Shown: in pieces, positions 26,559-37,098 of the stretch | How positions within the stretch are numbered: the stretch's first letter is position 1 | Layout of the letters: every line of letters starts with the position of its first letter | From: CAVWGP01 sp963754645 | GTDB lineage: Bacteria; Pseudomonadota; Alphaproteobacteria; Bin65 | DNA length: 64,000 nt | Assembly: GCA_963754645.1 (NCBI GenBank) | Contig: CAVWGP010000004.1 | Location: 1,116,001-1,180,000 of the forward strand | Direction of reading: 5' to 3' | The notes under the pieces: model-generated | The model's database searches: none | What the model was told of the DNA's origin: nothing | Seen by the model: only the letters and a program-made list of their open reading frames with translations | Translations under genes and position numbers: made by a program

Positions 26559-27033
26559 AAGGCGAACTCCATGCCCAAATTCCTCCGCTCATGATCGCCA
26601 GCGCGCACAGCCCGGCGGCGACATCGTCGAGCATGATGCCCCACCCACCGGGAAATGCGCGCTGCGCCCAATTGACCGGCCAGGGCTTCGCAATGTCGAA
26701 AAAGCGAAACAACGCAAATCCCGCCAAGAAGTGCCAAACATTCGTCGGAGACGCGGCCAGAAGCGCCAGCCACTGTCCGGCCACTTCGTCGATCACTGCG
26801 TCGCCCGGATCGTCCTGGCCGATATCGGACGAATAATTCTGCGTCGCCCAAACGCCAACACCAAAAACCAGCAACGCCGCGCCGGCCAATATCGCGCGCC
26901 CGAAGGAAAGCTGAAGAATCAGGCCAGCAGCGGGTATGGCCAACAATGACGCGAAGGTTCCCGGTGCGATTGGAACTTGACCGACGCCGCCGACGGTTGC
27001 AAGCAGCCAATTCAAGTTTCGCCGCGGCTTCAT
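26527..27033 (-). CDS. pgpA: Phosphatidylglycerophosphatase A
   Basis: Membrane phosphatase that makes phosphatidylglycerol from its phosphate precursor. It has 168 residues and four hydrophobic segments. The family motifs are present: GTFASLLAIP near the N-terminus, DDPGDAVIDEVAGQWLAL in the middle, and FFDIAKPWPVNWAQ followed by PGGWGIMLDDVAAG. The start overlaps the ispDF stop by four bases, so the genes are coupled. Confidence 0.93.
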   Translation of the reverse strand: MKPRRNLNWLLATVGGVGQVPIAPGTFASLLAIPAAGLILQLSFGRAILAGAALLVFGVGVWATQNYSSDIGQDDPGDAVIDEVAGQWLALLAASPTNVWHFLAGFALFRFFDIAKPWPVNWAQRAFPGGWGIMLDDVAAGLCALAIMSGGIWAWSSPYVAVVIRGLG

Positions 27034-28223
27034 TCGTGCTCGTCATCCGGCAGCAAGACGCTTGCCACGGCTTGCGCCGCGATTCCTTCCTCGCGGCCCG
27101 TGAAACCGAGCCTTTCGGTCGTCGTCGCCTTGACGCTGACGCGCGTCGGCTTCAAACCCGCAATCGTGGCGATGCTGTTGACCATCGCGGAATGGAGCGG
27201 GCGGATGCGGGGCTGCTCGCAGATCACGGTCACATCAAGATGCACAACTCGTCCGCCGCGTTTCACGACAAGGTCGATGGCATGGCGGAGAAAGCAATCC
27301 GACGCGGCGCCGCGCCAGCGCGGGTCTTTATCGGAAAAATGCGCGCCGATATCGCCGTCGGCGAGCGCGCCGAGTACGGCGTCGGTCAATGCATGCAGGG
27401 CAACATCCGCATCGGAATGCCCGACAAGTCGGCGCCCGAACGGCACCTTGACACCGCAGAGCCAAAGATGATCGCCCGGTCCGAATGCGTGGACGTCGAA
27501 GCCGATGCCGGTTCGCGTCGCCATTGGCCGGAGATCCAACAACCGCGCCGCGCGCCGCAAGTCGTCTTCAGTCGTGATCTTGAAATTATCCTCGTGGCCG
27601 GCGACAAGCGTTACCTTGATACCGGCCTGCTCCGCGACGGCGGCGTCGTCCGTCAATTCCATTCCCGCGGCGCGCCGATGGGCCTCGCGAATTTCCTTGT
27701 ATCGGAACGCTTGCGGCGTCTGGGCCCGCCATAACCCGTCGCGGTCGATCGTGCCGCCAACCATCCCATCAACGGCGCGTTTCAATGTGTCGACGACTGG
27801 GACCGCCGCAAGCGCGCCGGGCGCGTCGGCCAGAGCCGCGCGGGCGGCACTGATGCACTCAGCAGTCACAAACGGCCGGGCTGCATCGTGGATGATCACA
27901 TAGTCAGGCTCATTGGCAGCCAGGCTTTCGATGCCATTGCGTACGGACTCCTGTCGTGTATGCCCGCCAGCCACAGGGTCCATCAGTTTGAGGCCTCGCG
28001 TCGCCTGATCATAAAGATTGCGGTCATCTGGGTGGATAACCACCCGAACACCCTGTATGGCGGGATGATCGGAAAACCGACGGACCGCATATGCGAGAAC
28101 GGTCTCGCGCCCAAGTCTCCGATATTGCTTGGGTATTTCGCTTCCAAAGCGACGCCCCCGGCCGGCTGCAACAAGTATCGCGTAGCACCCGCCCATCGCC
28201 AGAACTCTCTTTTCGGTATGCAC
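27030..28223 (-). CDS. ispDF: Bifunctional IspDF of the MEP isoprenoid pathway
   Basis: Fused enzyme for steps three and five of the methylerythritol phosphate pathway. The IspD half (about residues 1-235) has AILVAAGRGRRFGSEIPKQY and TRQESVRNGI. The IspF half (about 240-397) has GIGFDVHAFGPGD with metal-binding Asp and His, VGHSDADVALHALTDA and FSDKDPRW. The fusion is typical of Alphaproteobacteria. An alternative start at 28196 (MGGCYAI) would remove nine residues. In many relatives dusB follows upstream of ntrB; here it is absent. Confidence 0.96.
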   Translation of the reverse strand: MHTEKRVLAMGGCYAILVAAGRGRRFGSEIPKQYRRLGRETVLAYAVRRFSDHPAIQGVRVVIHPDDRNLYDQATRGLKLMDPVAGGHTRQESVRNGIESLAANEPDYVIIHDAARPFVTAECISAARAALADAPGALAAVPVVDTLKRAVDGMVGGTIDRDGLWRAQTPQAFRYKEIREAHRRAAGMELTDDAAVAEQAGIKVTLVAGHEDNFKITTEDDLRRAARLLDLRPMATRTGIGFDVHAFGPGDHLWLCGVKVPFGRRLVGHSDADVALHALTDAVLGALADGDIGAHFSDKDPRWRGAASDCFLRHAIDLVVKRGGRVVHLDVTVICEQPRIRPLHSAMVNSIATIAGLKPTRVSVKATTTERLGFTGREEGIAAQAVASVLLPDDEHE

Positions 28224-28340
28224 TTGGCCAAACTACTTGCTGCTTATCCCAATGCCAAGGCTTGGTGCGCGATTTGGACCGGTGAGTTGCACAGAAAAGC
28301 CTTGAAATCCAAATTGGGTGCCCATAGTGTGAATAGAAAA

Positions 28341-28362
28341 TAGGCATATATATATTTGCCTA
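28341..28362. promoter_or_regulatory. AT-rich inverted repeat before ntrB
   Basis: TAGGCA and TGCCTA form 6-base arms around a 10-base A/T spacer, inside the most AT-rich stretch of the 217-base gap between ispDF and ntrB. It could be an operator or part of a promoter for either divergent gene. The NtrC consensus TGCACC-N5-GGTGCA is not matched. Confidence 0.35.
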
Positions 28363-28440
28363 AAATTTTGGCAACATCCGCTCTAAGAAAGATTCGATGG
28401 TGGCTGCATAGGAGCATCGACCAACGAAATTGGCGCCCAG

Positions 28441-29598
28441 ATGCCGCTTGAGCAGCAAGGATTAGGCGCAGTGGAAAACGAAGAACCGATTCTCGCAGGG
28501 CGCGGTGGACCGAACCTATTCGGTCTTAGCGGCTCGCCGATCCTGAATGCATTGGCGGACGCCGTCCTGGTGGTGCGGAGCGGCGGATCGATCAACTACG
28601 CGAATCTGGCCGCGGAGCAGTTTTTCGATGCCAGCCTCGCGCAAATGAGGCGTCGCGGACTGGGCCACTATTTGCCCGCAGACAGCCCGGTTTTCGCGTT
28701 GATCGATCAGGTATTCGCAACCGGAAAACTCGTGCGCGAGCACGGATTGACCCTCGAAACACCGCGAGTCGGATCGCAAGTCGTGACGTTGCAAGTCGCG
28801 CCGATCGTGGAGGAGAGCGACGCCGTCGTGGTGTCGATCCAGGCGCAGAGTATTGCGCATATGATCGACCGGCAACTCACGCATCGCGGCGCGGCGCGCT
28901 CGGTGACGGCGATGGCGGCGATGCTGGCCCATGAAGTGAAAAATCCGCTGTCCGGAATTCGTGGCGCCGCACAGCTCATTGAAGTGGGTCTGGTCGGGGA
29001 GGATCGCGCTTTGACCAGGCTCATCTGCGATGAAACCGACCGCATATGCGCCTTGGTCGATCGCATGGAAATCTTGGCCGATCGTCCGCCGACCGCGCGC
29101 GTCGCCATCAACATTCATCAAGTGCTCGAGCATGTGAAAGCGATCGCGCTCGCCGGGTTCGCCAAGGGTTTGCGCATCCGCGAAGAATACGATCCGTCCT
29201 TGCCGCCTGTTTTGGGGGATCGCGACGGATTGATCCAGGTATTTCTGAATCTGCTGAAAAATGCCGCCGAGGCGGTGGCGAAAGAGGGCGGCGAGATCGT
29301 GCTGGCGACGGCCTTTCGCCAAGGATTTCGTCTCGCCATGCCCGGCAGCGACCGCCGCGTCGAGCTTCCGCTTGCGGTCACGGTGTCGGACAATGGCAGC
29401 GGCATCCCGGAGGCGGTGCGGGCGCATCTGTTCGACCCATTCGTTACGACGAAGGCTAAGGGCACAGGCCTCGGATTGGCCCTGGTCGCCAAGATCATCG
29501 ACGATCATGGCGGTGTCGTCGAATTCGCGAGCGAAACCGGACGCACGGTGTTCAGCGTCATGCTGCCCGTCTTTCGTCCGCAGGGGGACAAAGCATGA
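28441..29598 (+). CDS. ntrB: NtrB, nitrogen-regulation sensor kinase
   Basis: Soluble histidine kinase/phosphatase that controls NtrC according to PII-signalled nitrogen status. It has 385 residues: a PAS domain (about 30-140), the dimerisation domain with His164 in MLAHEVKNPLSGIRGAAQ, then the ATPase domain with NLLKNAAEA (N box), DNGSGIP (G1) and KGTGLGLALV (G2). No membrane segment. The stop overlaps the ntrC start by four bases. Confidence 0.95.
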   Translation: MPLEQQGLGAVENEEPILAGRGGPNLFGLSGSPILNALADAVLVVRSGGSINYANLAAEQFFDASLAQMRRRGLGHYLPADSPVFALIDQVFATGKLVREHGLTLETPRVGSQVVTLQVAPIVEESDAVVVSIQAQSIAHMIDRQLTHRGAARSVTAMAAMLAHEVKNPLSGIRGAAQLIEVGLVGEDRALTRLICDETDRICALVDRMEILADRPPTARVAINIHQVLEHVKAIALAGFAKGLRIREEYDPSLPPVLGDRDGLIQVFLNLLKNAAEAVAKEGGEIVLATAFRQGFRLAMPGSDRRVELPLAVTVSDNGSGIPEAVRAHLFDPFVTTKAKGTGLGLALVAKIIDDHGGVVEFASETGRTVFSVMLPVFRPQGDKA

Positions 29599-31066
29599 GC
29601 GCGTCAACCGTTCTCGTGGCCGACGACGACCGCAGCATCCGCACCGTCGTTAGCCACGCTTTGGGCCGCGCCGGGTTCGACGTACGATCCACCGGAAACG
29701 CCGCAACGCTGTGGCGGTGGATCAGCGACGGCGACGGCGACATCATCATCACCGACGTTCTGCTCCCGGACGAAAACGGCCTCGATCTCATACCGCGCAT
29801 CCGGAAATTGCGGCCCGATCTACGCATTGTCGTCATGAGCGCCCAGAACACGCTGATGACGGCGGTCAAGGCCGCCGAGCGGGGCGCCTTTGAATATCTG
29901 CCCAAGCCATTCGATATCGCCGAACTCGTCAGCGTGGTCCGCCGCGGTCTCGACGAGCGCTCGCGGGCGCGCGATCCGTCGGGCGAAACCGCAGCGCCCG
30001 AACAGGACAACATGCCGCTGATCGGCCGCTCGCCGGCCATGCAGGAAATTTACCGAGTTCTGGCGCGAACTCATGGGCACCGACCTTTCGGTCGTCATCA
30101 ACGGCGAATCGGGCACCGGCAAGGAACTCGTTGCGCGCGCTCTGCACGATTACGGCAAGCGCCGCAACGGGCCGTTCGTTGCCATCAACATGGCCTCGAT
30201 TCCGAAAGAGCTCATCGAAAGCGACTTGTTCGGTCACGAAAAAGGCGCCTTCACCGGCGCCTCGGCGCGATATGCCGGGCGCTTCGAGCAGGCCGAGCGC
30301 GGGACGCTGTTTCTCGATGAAATCGGCGACATGCCGCTCGATGCTCAAACGCGCTTGCTCCGAGTTCCTGCAGCAGGGCGAATTCGTTCCGGTCGGCGGC
30401 CATGCGCCGATACGCGCCAATGTCCGCATCGTCGCCGCCACCCATCGCGACCTGCGCCAGATGATCCGGCAGGGATTGTTTCGCGAAGACTTGTTCTATC
30501 GCCTCAATGTCGTACCGCTTCGGCTGCCTTCGCTGCGCGAACGGCCCGAGGATATTCCCGATTTGATACGCCACTTTTTCGCGCAGGCCGAGAAGCAAGG
30601 CCTGCCGCGCAAGAGCATGGCGGCCGATGCGGTGGAATGGCTCAAGACCTTGCGCTGGCCCGGCAATGTGCGCGAACTCGAAAATCTCGTGCGCCGGCTC
30701 GCGGCGCTCTATTCGGAGGACGTCATCGGGCTCGAAGCCGTGCAGGCCGAGCTGGCCGAGCCCGTCGCTGAAATGTCCGATACGACAGCGCAGGGCGATA
30801 CTGCGGTGCCGCCGGCGGCGGCCGAGACACTGGGCGCGGCCGTTGAGCGTCATCTTCGCCAATATTTCGAGGAGCACACTGGCCTGCCGCCCGATGGGCT
30901 TTACGATCGCATGTTGCCCGAGCTGGAGAAGCCTCTGATCACCCTCGCGTTGCGCGCGACGCGCGGCAACCAACTGCGCGCCGCAACACTGCTCGGGCTC
31001 AATCGGAACACGTTGCGAAAGAAAATTCGGGCGTTGGACATCGGCGTGATGCGCGGCGTAAACTAG
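29595..31066 (+). CDS. ntrC: NtrC, sigma-54 nitrogen activator, two frameshifts
   Basis: Response regulator that activates sigma-54 promoters under nitrogen limitation. The corrected length is 489 residues. The receiver has Asp54 (IITDVLLPDENG). Two surplus bases break the AAA+ domain. At about 30067, removing one A restores LARLMGTDLSVVINGESGTGKE. At about 30361, removing one base restores LLRVLQQGEFVPVGG. Both then read through Walker A, the sigma-54 contact motif GAFTGA, FREDLFYRLNVVPL and a Fis-type helix-turn-helix (NQLRAATLLGLNRNTLRKKI). All domains are complete once corrected. Confidence 0.93.
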
Positions 31067-31096
31067 GCGATTGAGCAATCGGCCGGCACCAATTCC

Positions 31097-33356
31097 TTGA
31101 GTGAGCGACATAGCGAACCCGTCAACGTCGCCTATGGCCGGTGGACGCGGTTGTCCGCCTGGGCGCAGCGTGCGCACCTGGCGCGAAAGCTCGCTGTTGC
31201 GCTGACGGTCGCCGCTTCCGCATCCGGAATCGCGACTTACATTGCGCTCACGGGAGCGCCGCCCTTTGGGCCCGATCCGCGCGCACTTCTCATTTTGGTC
31301 ATCATCGATCTTGTGCTTCTGTTGCCTTTGGTTGCACTGATCGCGCTGCAGGTGGTCCGGTTGTGGGCCGGGCGGCGGCGAGGGCAGGCCGGTTCGCGGC
31401 TCCACGCGCGCTTGGTCATGCTGTTCGCGGTCCTGGCGGCCACGCCGGCGATCACGGTCGCGGTGTTTTCCGCCTTGTTTTTCAATTTCGGCATCCAGGC
31501 GTGGTTCAACGAGCGTGTCGGCACGGCGCTTCGCGAATCGCTGTCGATCACCGACATCTATCTCGGCGAAAAGGATCAAGCGGCGCGCGACGACCTCGAG
31601 GGGCTTGCCGGCGACATCAATCGCCAGGCGATTCGCCTGATGGACGAGCCGAACGCTCTCGCGCCGTTCGTCATCGCCGCCGGGCGCGAGCGGCGGATCA
31701 CGGGCGTGTATGTCTTCGATGCGCGCGGTCGCGTTCTCGCCGATTCCGGCATGAGCCTCTCGTTCGACCGGGCGCGCGATCTGGACGCCGTCAAGTCGCA
31801 GCTCGGCGAAAACACCATCGTTCTGCTCGAATCCACGCAAGCTGGCTATCTGCGCGCCATCGCCCGCCTCAGCCTATTCTTCGATGCGGATGTCTATCTC
31901 CTCATGGAGCGCCCGCTCGAACTCGGCGCTGGTCCAGCACGTTAACAAGCTGCGCCAGGCGGTCGATGAATATATTCGCCTCGAAAGCCAGCGTTCGGGC
32001 ATCCAAATCACGTTTTTTGCCCTGTTCGCCGGCGTTTCGCTGTTACTGCTGCTGGCCGCCGTCTGGCTTGGCTTTATCGTTGCCAACCAGCTGGTGAGCC
32101 CGATCGGCGAGCTGATCACCGCGGCCGAGCGCGTCGGCACGGGCGATCTGCGGGTGCGGGTGCGCGAAGTCGCGGACGACAACGAACTCGGCAGCCTCAG
32201 CCGCTCGTTCAATCGCATGACGTCGCAGCTTGCGCGGAATCGCGAGGAGCTCGTCGAGGCAAACCGTCAGCTCGACGCCCGGCGCGAATTCACCGAGACC
32301 GTCTTGGCTGGCGTCTCCGCCGGCGTCATCGGCCTCGATCGGGGCGGACGGATCAATCTGCCGAACCGCTCGGCGTCCGAGCTTTTGGCCGTCAATCTTC
32401 AGGCCAAGATCGGCGAGCCGCTCGATGCCGTCATTCCGGAAATGGCGGCTTTGTTGCGGGAAATCGAGGAGCGGCCGGAACGTCAACATAACGCCGAAAT
32501 CCAAATCACCCGCGATGGCAGCGAGCGCACATTGCTCGCGCGCGTGGCCACCGAGCGGCTGCGCGGCGAAATCGTCGGCTACGTGGTGACGTTCGACGAC
32601 ATTACCGAATTGCAAGCCGCCCAGCGCAAGGCGGCGTGGGGCGACATCGCCCGCCGCATTGCACATGAAATCAAGAATCCATTGACCCCGATCCAGCTCG
32701 CGGCCGAGCGCCTGAGGCGCAAGTACCTGACCCAAATCACGGCCGACCGCGAATCGTTCGATACCTACACGGATACCATCATCCGCCAAGTCGGCGATAT
32801 CGGGCGGCTGGTCGACGAATTCTCCGCGTTTGCGCGCATGCCGGTTCCGAGCATTCGGAATGAGAACTTGTGCGAACTATGCCGGCACGCGATTTTTCTC
32901 GAGCGTAACGCGCACCCTGATATCGAATATGCGCTGGCGGCGGAGCAGGATCCGCTCATGGTGCCTTGCGACGGCCGCTTGATCAGCCAGGCGATCGTCA
33001 ACATTCTGCGCAATGCCGGCGACTCGATTTCGGAGCAGCAGAGACTGGTCGACGATGGCGGGAAGCGGGGGACGATCGATGTGCGATTGCGGCGCGATGC
33101 CAAGTCGGCTGAAATCGTCGTGAGCGACGACGGCGTCGGCTTGCCGACTACGCTGTTAACGCGATTGACCGAGCCCTACGTGACGACGCGTTCAAAAGGA
33201 ACCGGGCTCGGCTTGGCCATTGTTCGCAAGATATTGGAGGATCACGGCGGCACCATCCGCCTGGAAAATCGGCCCGAAGGCGGGGCGCGAATATCCCTGG
33301 TCTTGCCGATTTCGCCGGGCGAGACGGCCATAGAATTGAATAGAGCGGCGGAATAA
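31097..33356 (+). CDS. ntrY: NtrY, membrane sensor kinase, frameshifted
   Basis: Membrane histidine kinase paired with NtrX. The corrected length is 752 residues, starting at a TTG. Several N-terminal membrane helices (about 30-150) and a large extracytoplasmic domain are followed by a further helix, HAMP linker, PAS domain, HisKA with His in RRIAHEIKNPLTPIQLAAE, and an ATPase domain with KGTGLGLAIV. The frame breaks after MERPLELG; dropping one G at about 31929 gives LELGALVQHVNKLRQAVDEY just before the last membrane helix. As given, sensor and kinase halves would be separate proteins. Confidence 0.93.
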
Positions 33357-33416
33357 GATGGCTTGATTCAAGCTAGCCGCCAGCCGGCCAGGCTTGAATG
33401 TACGGAGACGACCGGA

Positions 33417-34821
33417 ATGGCGCAGGAAATACTTGTCGTCGATGACGAGGCCGATATTCGGACCATCATCGCCGATACGCTGCAGGATGAGGGTTACGAA
33501 ACGCGTGTGGCCGGCGATGCCGATTTCGGCGTTGGCGGCAATTCGCCTGCGCCGTCCGGCCCTCGTGTTGCTCGATATTTGGCTTGAGGGCAGCAGCATG
33601 GATGGGCTGGCCGTGCTCGACGCCGTGCGTCGCGAGCATGCGACTCTCCCGGTCGTGATGATCAGCGGCCATGGCAATGTCGAGATCGCGGTCAATGCGA
33701 TCCGCAAGGGCGCCTATGACTTCATCGAGAAGCCGTTCAAGACCGACCGGCTCTTGCTCGTCATCGAGCGCGCCGTCGAAAATGCGCGGCTGAAGCGCGA
33801 GAACGAGGAATTAAAAACAAGAGCCGGCGTGGAACCGGCATTGATCGGCTCGTCGCCGCTGATGAATCAAGTCAACCAAATGATCGACCGCGTGGCGCCG
33901 ACAAACAGCCGGGTGCTCATCACGGGCGCCGCGGGCGTCGGCAAGGAGGTCGTGGCCCGGTTGATTCATGCCCGCTCCAATCGGTCGCAAGGCCCCTTCG
34001 TCGTTCTCAATTGCGCGACGATGCATCCCGACCGGATCGAGGCGGAGTTGCTCGGGAGCGACGGTCCGAGCGAGGCGACGCGCGTCGGCACCCTCGAGCA
34101 GGCCCATGGCGGGACGCTTCTGCTCGACGAGGTTGCCGACATGCCGATCGAAACCCAGGGCAAGATACTCCGCGTGTTGCAGGATCAGACGGTCCAGCGG
34201 ATCGGCGGATCGCAGCCGTTCAAGGTCGACATCCGCGTCATTGCTTCGACGGCCAAGGATCTTCAGGCGATGATCGCGGAAGGCAGATTTCGCGAAGATT
34301 TGTTCTATCGATTGCGCGTGGTGCCGATCGAGGTTCCGCCATTGCGCGACCGGCGCGACGATATCCCCGCGCTGGCACGCCATATCATGTCCGCCGCCGC
34401 GCTGCGCGCCGGACTGCCGCCGCGAACGCTCGGTAAGGACGCGATCGCCGCGCTGCAGGCCTATTCCTGGCCCGGCAACGTCCGCCAATTGTCGAATGTC
34501 ATGGATTGGTTGCTTATCATGACGCCGCCGGACGACCGGCCGATCGGCGCCCAGCAGCTTCCGCCCGAGATCATCGGGCGGGAAACGCCGCTGCCGCGCA
34601 TCGATCGCGCGGCGGAGCTTATGACGATGCCGCTGCGCGAAGCGCGCGAAGCGTTCGAGCGCGAATATCTATTGGCGCAGATCGCGCGCTTCGGCGGAAA
34701 TATTTCGCGGACAGCGGCGTTCATCGGCATGGAACGATCGGCCCTGCATCGCAAGCTGAAGCTGCTGGGCGTTGCCATGGCCGATCGCAACGAACCGCGT
34801 CCGCGCAGTTTCGATGCTTGA
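33417..34821 (+). CDS. ntrX: NtrX, response regulator of the NtrYX pair, frameshifted
   Basis: Response regulator of 467 residues once corrected. The start MAQEILVVDDEADI at 33417 goes out of frame after AGDAD; removing one T at about 33524 restores DADSALAAIRLRRPALVLLDIWLEG with phospho-acceptor Asp53. An AAA+ domain and a C-terminal Fis-type helix-turn-helix (ISRTAAFIGMERSALHRKL) follow. The sigma-54 contact motif GAFTGA is missing; its place reads GSDGPSEATRVG. This is known for alphaproteobacterial NtrX, which does not act as an ordinary sigma-54 activator. Confidence 0.94.
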
Positions 34822-34858
34822 TCCAATCACGCCCCGCGGCTAATCGGAAGGTCGATCG

Positions 34859-36235
34859 ATGCAAGTTATAGTCTGCGGCGCCGGCCAAGTCGGCCTGACG
34901 ATCGCGCGCCACCTGGCCGCCGAGAATAACCGCGTCACCATCATCGACAAATCCGCTGAGCTGATCCAAAAGATCGGCGAAACGGAAGACGTTCGCGCCG
35001 TCGCCGGCTTCGCCTCGCACCCTGACGTGCTGGAGCGCGCCGGCGCGCGCGACGCCGACATGATCGTCGCGGTCACTTATTCCGATGAAGTGAACATGGT
35101 GGCCTGCGAGGTTGCACACGCGCTGTTCGATGTGCCGCTCAAGGTCGCGCGCGTTCGCGCGCAAAGCTATCTCGACCCGCTCTGGGGCAAGCTCTTTGCC
35201 CATGACAATATGGCGATCAATGTCACGATCTCGCCCGAGATCGAAGTGGCGCGCGCCATTCGCCAGCGGCTGCAAATTCCCGGCGCGTTCGACACCCTGT
35301 CGCTCGTCGACGGCGCGGTGCGCGTCATCGGAACGCGCATTGAGACGAATTGCCCGATCGCCGATACGCCGTTGCGCCAGCTCACCACGCTGTTTCCCGA
35401 TTTGCACCTGGTCATCGTGACGATCGTGCGCGACGGCAAGCCGATCGTTCCCACCGGCGACGACGTCCTCCTGGTCGGCGACGAGGTCTACTACATCGCC
35501 GAAGAGGGCCACGTCGCTCGCTCGCTTGCCGCTTTCGGTCACGAAGAACCGGAAGCGCATCGCATCGTCATCGTCGGCGGCGGCAATATCGGCCTTTATC
35601 TCGCTCAGGAAGTCGAAGCGAAGCACTCGACGGTGTCAGTCACCCTGGTCGAGACCAACAAGGACCGCGCGCGGCATTGCGCCTCAGTGCTCAATCGCGC
35701 GACCGTGGTGCAGGGCGATATTCTCGACAACGATATTCTCGAGGAACTCAATATCGATCGCGCCGATACACTGATTTCGGTGACGAATCACGACGAGGTC
35801 AACGTTCTCGCTTCGCTGCTGGGCAAGCGGCGCGGCTGCAAGCGCACGATTTCGCTCATCAATACTCTGCACTATCAGACCCTGATCAACACGCTCGGCA
35901 TCGATGTCGTGGTCAGCCCGCGCGCGATCACCGTTTCGACCATTCTCCAGCATTTGCGCCGGGGCCGCATTCGCGCCGCTTATTCGTTGCGCGACGGCAT
36001 CGGCGAAGTGATCGAAGCCGAGGCGCTCGATACGTCGGCGCTCGCCGGCAAGCCCTTGACCGAAGTTCGCCTCGACAAGGGCATGATCATCGGCGCCGTC
36101 GTGCGCGGCCGCGATGTGATCATGCCGCGTGCCGATACGGTTATCGAGCCCAAGGATCGGGTCGTGCTGTTTGCGACGCCCGAACTGGTCAAGCGGGTGG
36201 AGCGCCTATTTTCCGTCGGAATCGAATTCTTTTGA
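34859..36235 (+). CDS. trkA: TrkA, potassium uptake regulatory subunit
   Basis: Cytoplasmic NAD-binding gating protein of the Trk potassium uptake system. It has 458 residues in two tandem RCK units, each with a Rossmann TrkA_N domain (first glycine motif VCGAGQVGLTIARHLA, second VGGGNIGLYLAQEVE) and a TrkA_C domain. The TrkH/TrkG channel subunit is not in the window. The ntrX-trkA order is usual in the class. Confidence 0.95.
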   Translation: MQVIVCGAGQVGLTIARHLAAENNRVTIIDKSAELIQKIGETEDVRAVAGFASHPDVLERAGARDADMIVAVTYSDEVNMVACEVAHALFDVPLKVARVRAQSYLDPLWGKLFAHDNMAINVTISPEIEVARAIRQRLQIPGAFDTLSLVDGAVRVIGTRIETNCPIADTPLRQLTTLFPDLHLVIVTIVRDGKPIVPTGDDVLLVGDEVYYIAEEGHVARSLAAFGHEEPEAHRIVIVGGGNIGLYLAQEVEAKHSTVSVTLVETNKDRARHCASVLNRATVVQGDILDNDILEELNIDRADTLISVTNHDEVNVLASLLGKRRGCKRTISLINTLHYQTLINTLGIDVVVSPRAITVSTILQHLRRGRIRAAYSLRDGIGEVIEAEALDTSALAGKPLTEVRLDKGMIIGAVVRGRDVIMPRADTVIEPKDRVVLFATPELVKRVERLFSVGIEFF

Positions 36236-36249
36236 CCGAAGGCCAAGAT

Positions 36250-37098
36250 ATGTCCCGCATCGCCTATGTCAACGGCCGCTACGCACCGCATCGCGCGGCG
36301 CAAGTCCACATCGAGGATCGCGGTTACCAGTTTGCCGACGGGATCTACGAGGTCATCGCCGTTCGCGGCGGCCGCCTTATCGATGAGGTGCCGCATCTCG
36401 ACCGGCTCGACCGCTCCCTGCGCGAGATGCGCATAGCCGCGCCGATGGCGCGCGAGCCGCTGCGCGGCGTGATGCGCGAGGTCGTTCGCCGCAATCGGGT
36501 GAACGACGGAATTATCTATATGCAGATCACCCGCGGCGTTGCGCCGCGCGATCATGCATTTCCCAGGCAGTCGACGCCCAGCCTCGTCATGACCGCCCGG
36601 CGAACGGCGATGAAATCGGCGGCGTTGCAAGACGGCGTGAAGGTTGTCACGGCGCCCGACCTGCGCTGGAAGCGTCGCGACATCAAGACCGTGGGGTTGA
36701 CCGCCAATGTTCTCGCAAAACAAGCGGCGGCGGAAGCAGGCGCCTTCGAAGCATGGCTCGTGGATTCCGCCGGCATGGTCAGCGAAGGGACTTCGTCCAA
36801 CGCCTGGATCGTGACGCAAGGCAAGGAATTAGTAACCTATCCGCCGACCCACGATATCCTCAACGGCATCACGCGCATGGCTGTCCGCGATCTTGCCACA
36901 AAGCAGGGCTATCGGTTCGTCGAGCGGCCGTTTTCCCTTGTGGAGGCGCTCGATTCGGCGGAGGCGTTCGTGACCGGAACCACATCCTGGGTGATCCCCG
37001 TTATCAGGATCGACGGCAAGCCGATTGCAAACGGCCAGCCGGGAACGCTGACGCGCGCCCTGCAACATCTCTACGCAGCCCACGCCGCCGCGGAATGA
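36250..37098 (+). CDS. dat: D-amino-acid transaminase (class IV aminotransferase)
   Basis: PLP fold-type IV aminotransferase of 282 residues, most like D-alanine aminotransferases. The PLP-binding Lys is Lys146 in RRDIKTVGLTANVLAKQ. EAWLVDSAGMVSEGTSSNAWIV is the class IV signature region. The N-terminal VNGRYAPHRAAQVHIEDRGYQFADG is typical of D-amino acid rather than branched-chain enzymes. It would supply D-glutamate/D-alanine or degrade them. It follows trkA by 14 bases and overlaps the next gene by an ATGA. Confidence 0.88.
   Translation: MSRIAYVNGRYAPHRAAQVHIEDRGYQFADGIYEVIAVRGGRLIDEVPHLDRLDRSLREMRIAAPMAREPLRGVMREVVRRNRVNDGIIYMQITRGVAPRDHAFPRQSTPSLVMTARRTAMKSAALQDGVKVVTAPDLRWKRRDIKTVGLTANVLAKQAAAEAGAFEAWLVDSAGMVSEGTSSNAWIVTQGKELVTYPPTHDILNGITRMAVRDLATKQGYRFVERPFSLVEALDSAEAFVTGTTSWVIPVIRIDGKPIANGQPGTLTRALQHLYAAHAAAE

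Noticed and set aside
14782..34821. Calling eno, pdhA, pdhB, ntrC, ntrY and ntrX pseudogenes
   Set aside because: Each is intact apart from one or two single surplus bases, with no other decay, and several are normally essential. I annotated them as whole genes with noted shifts.
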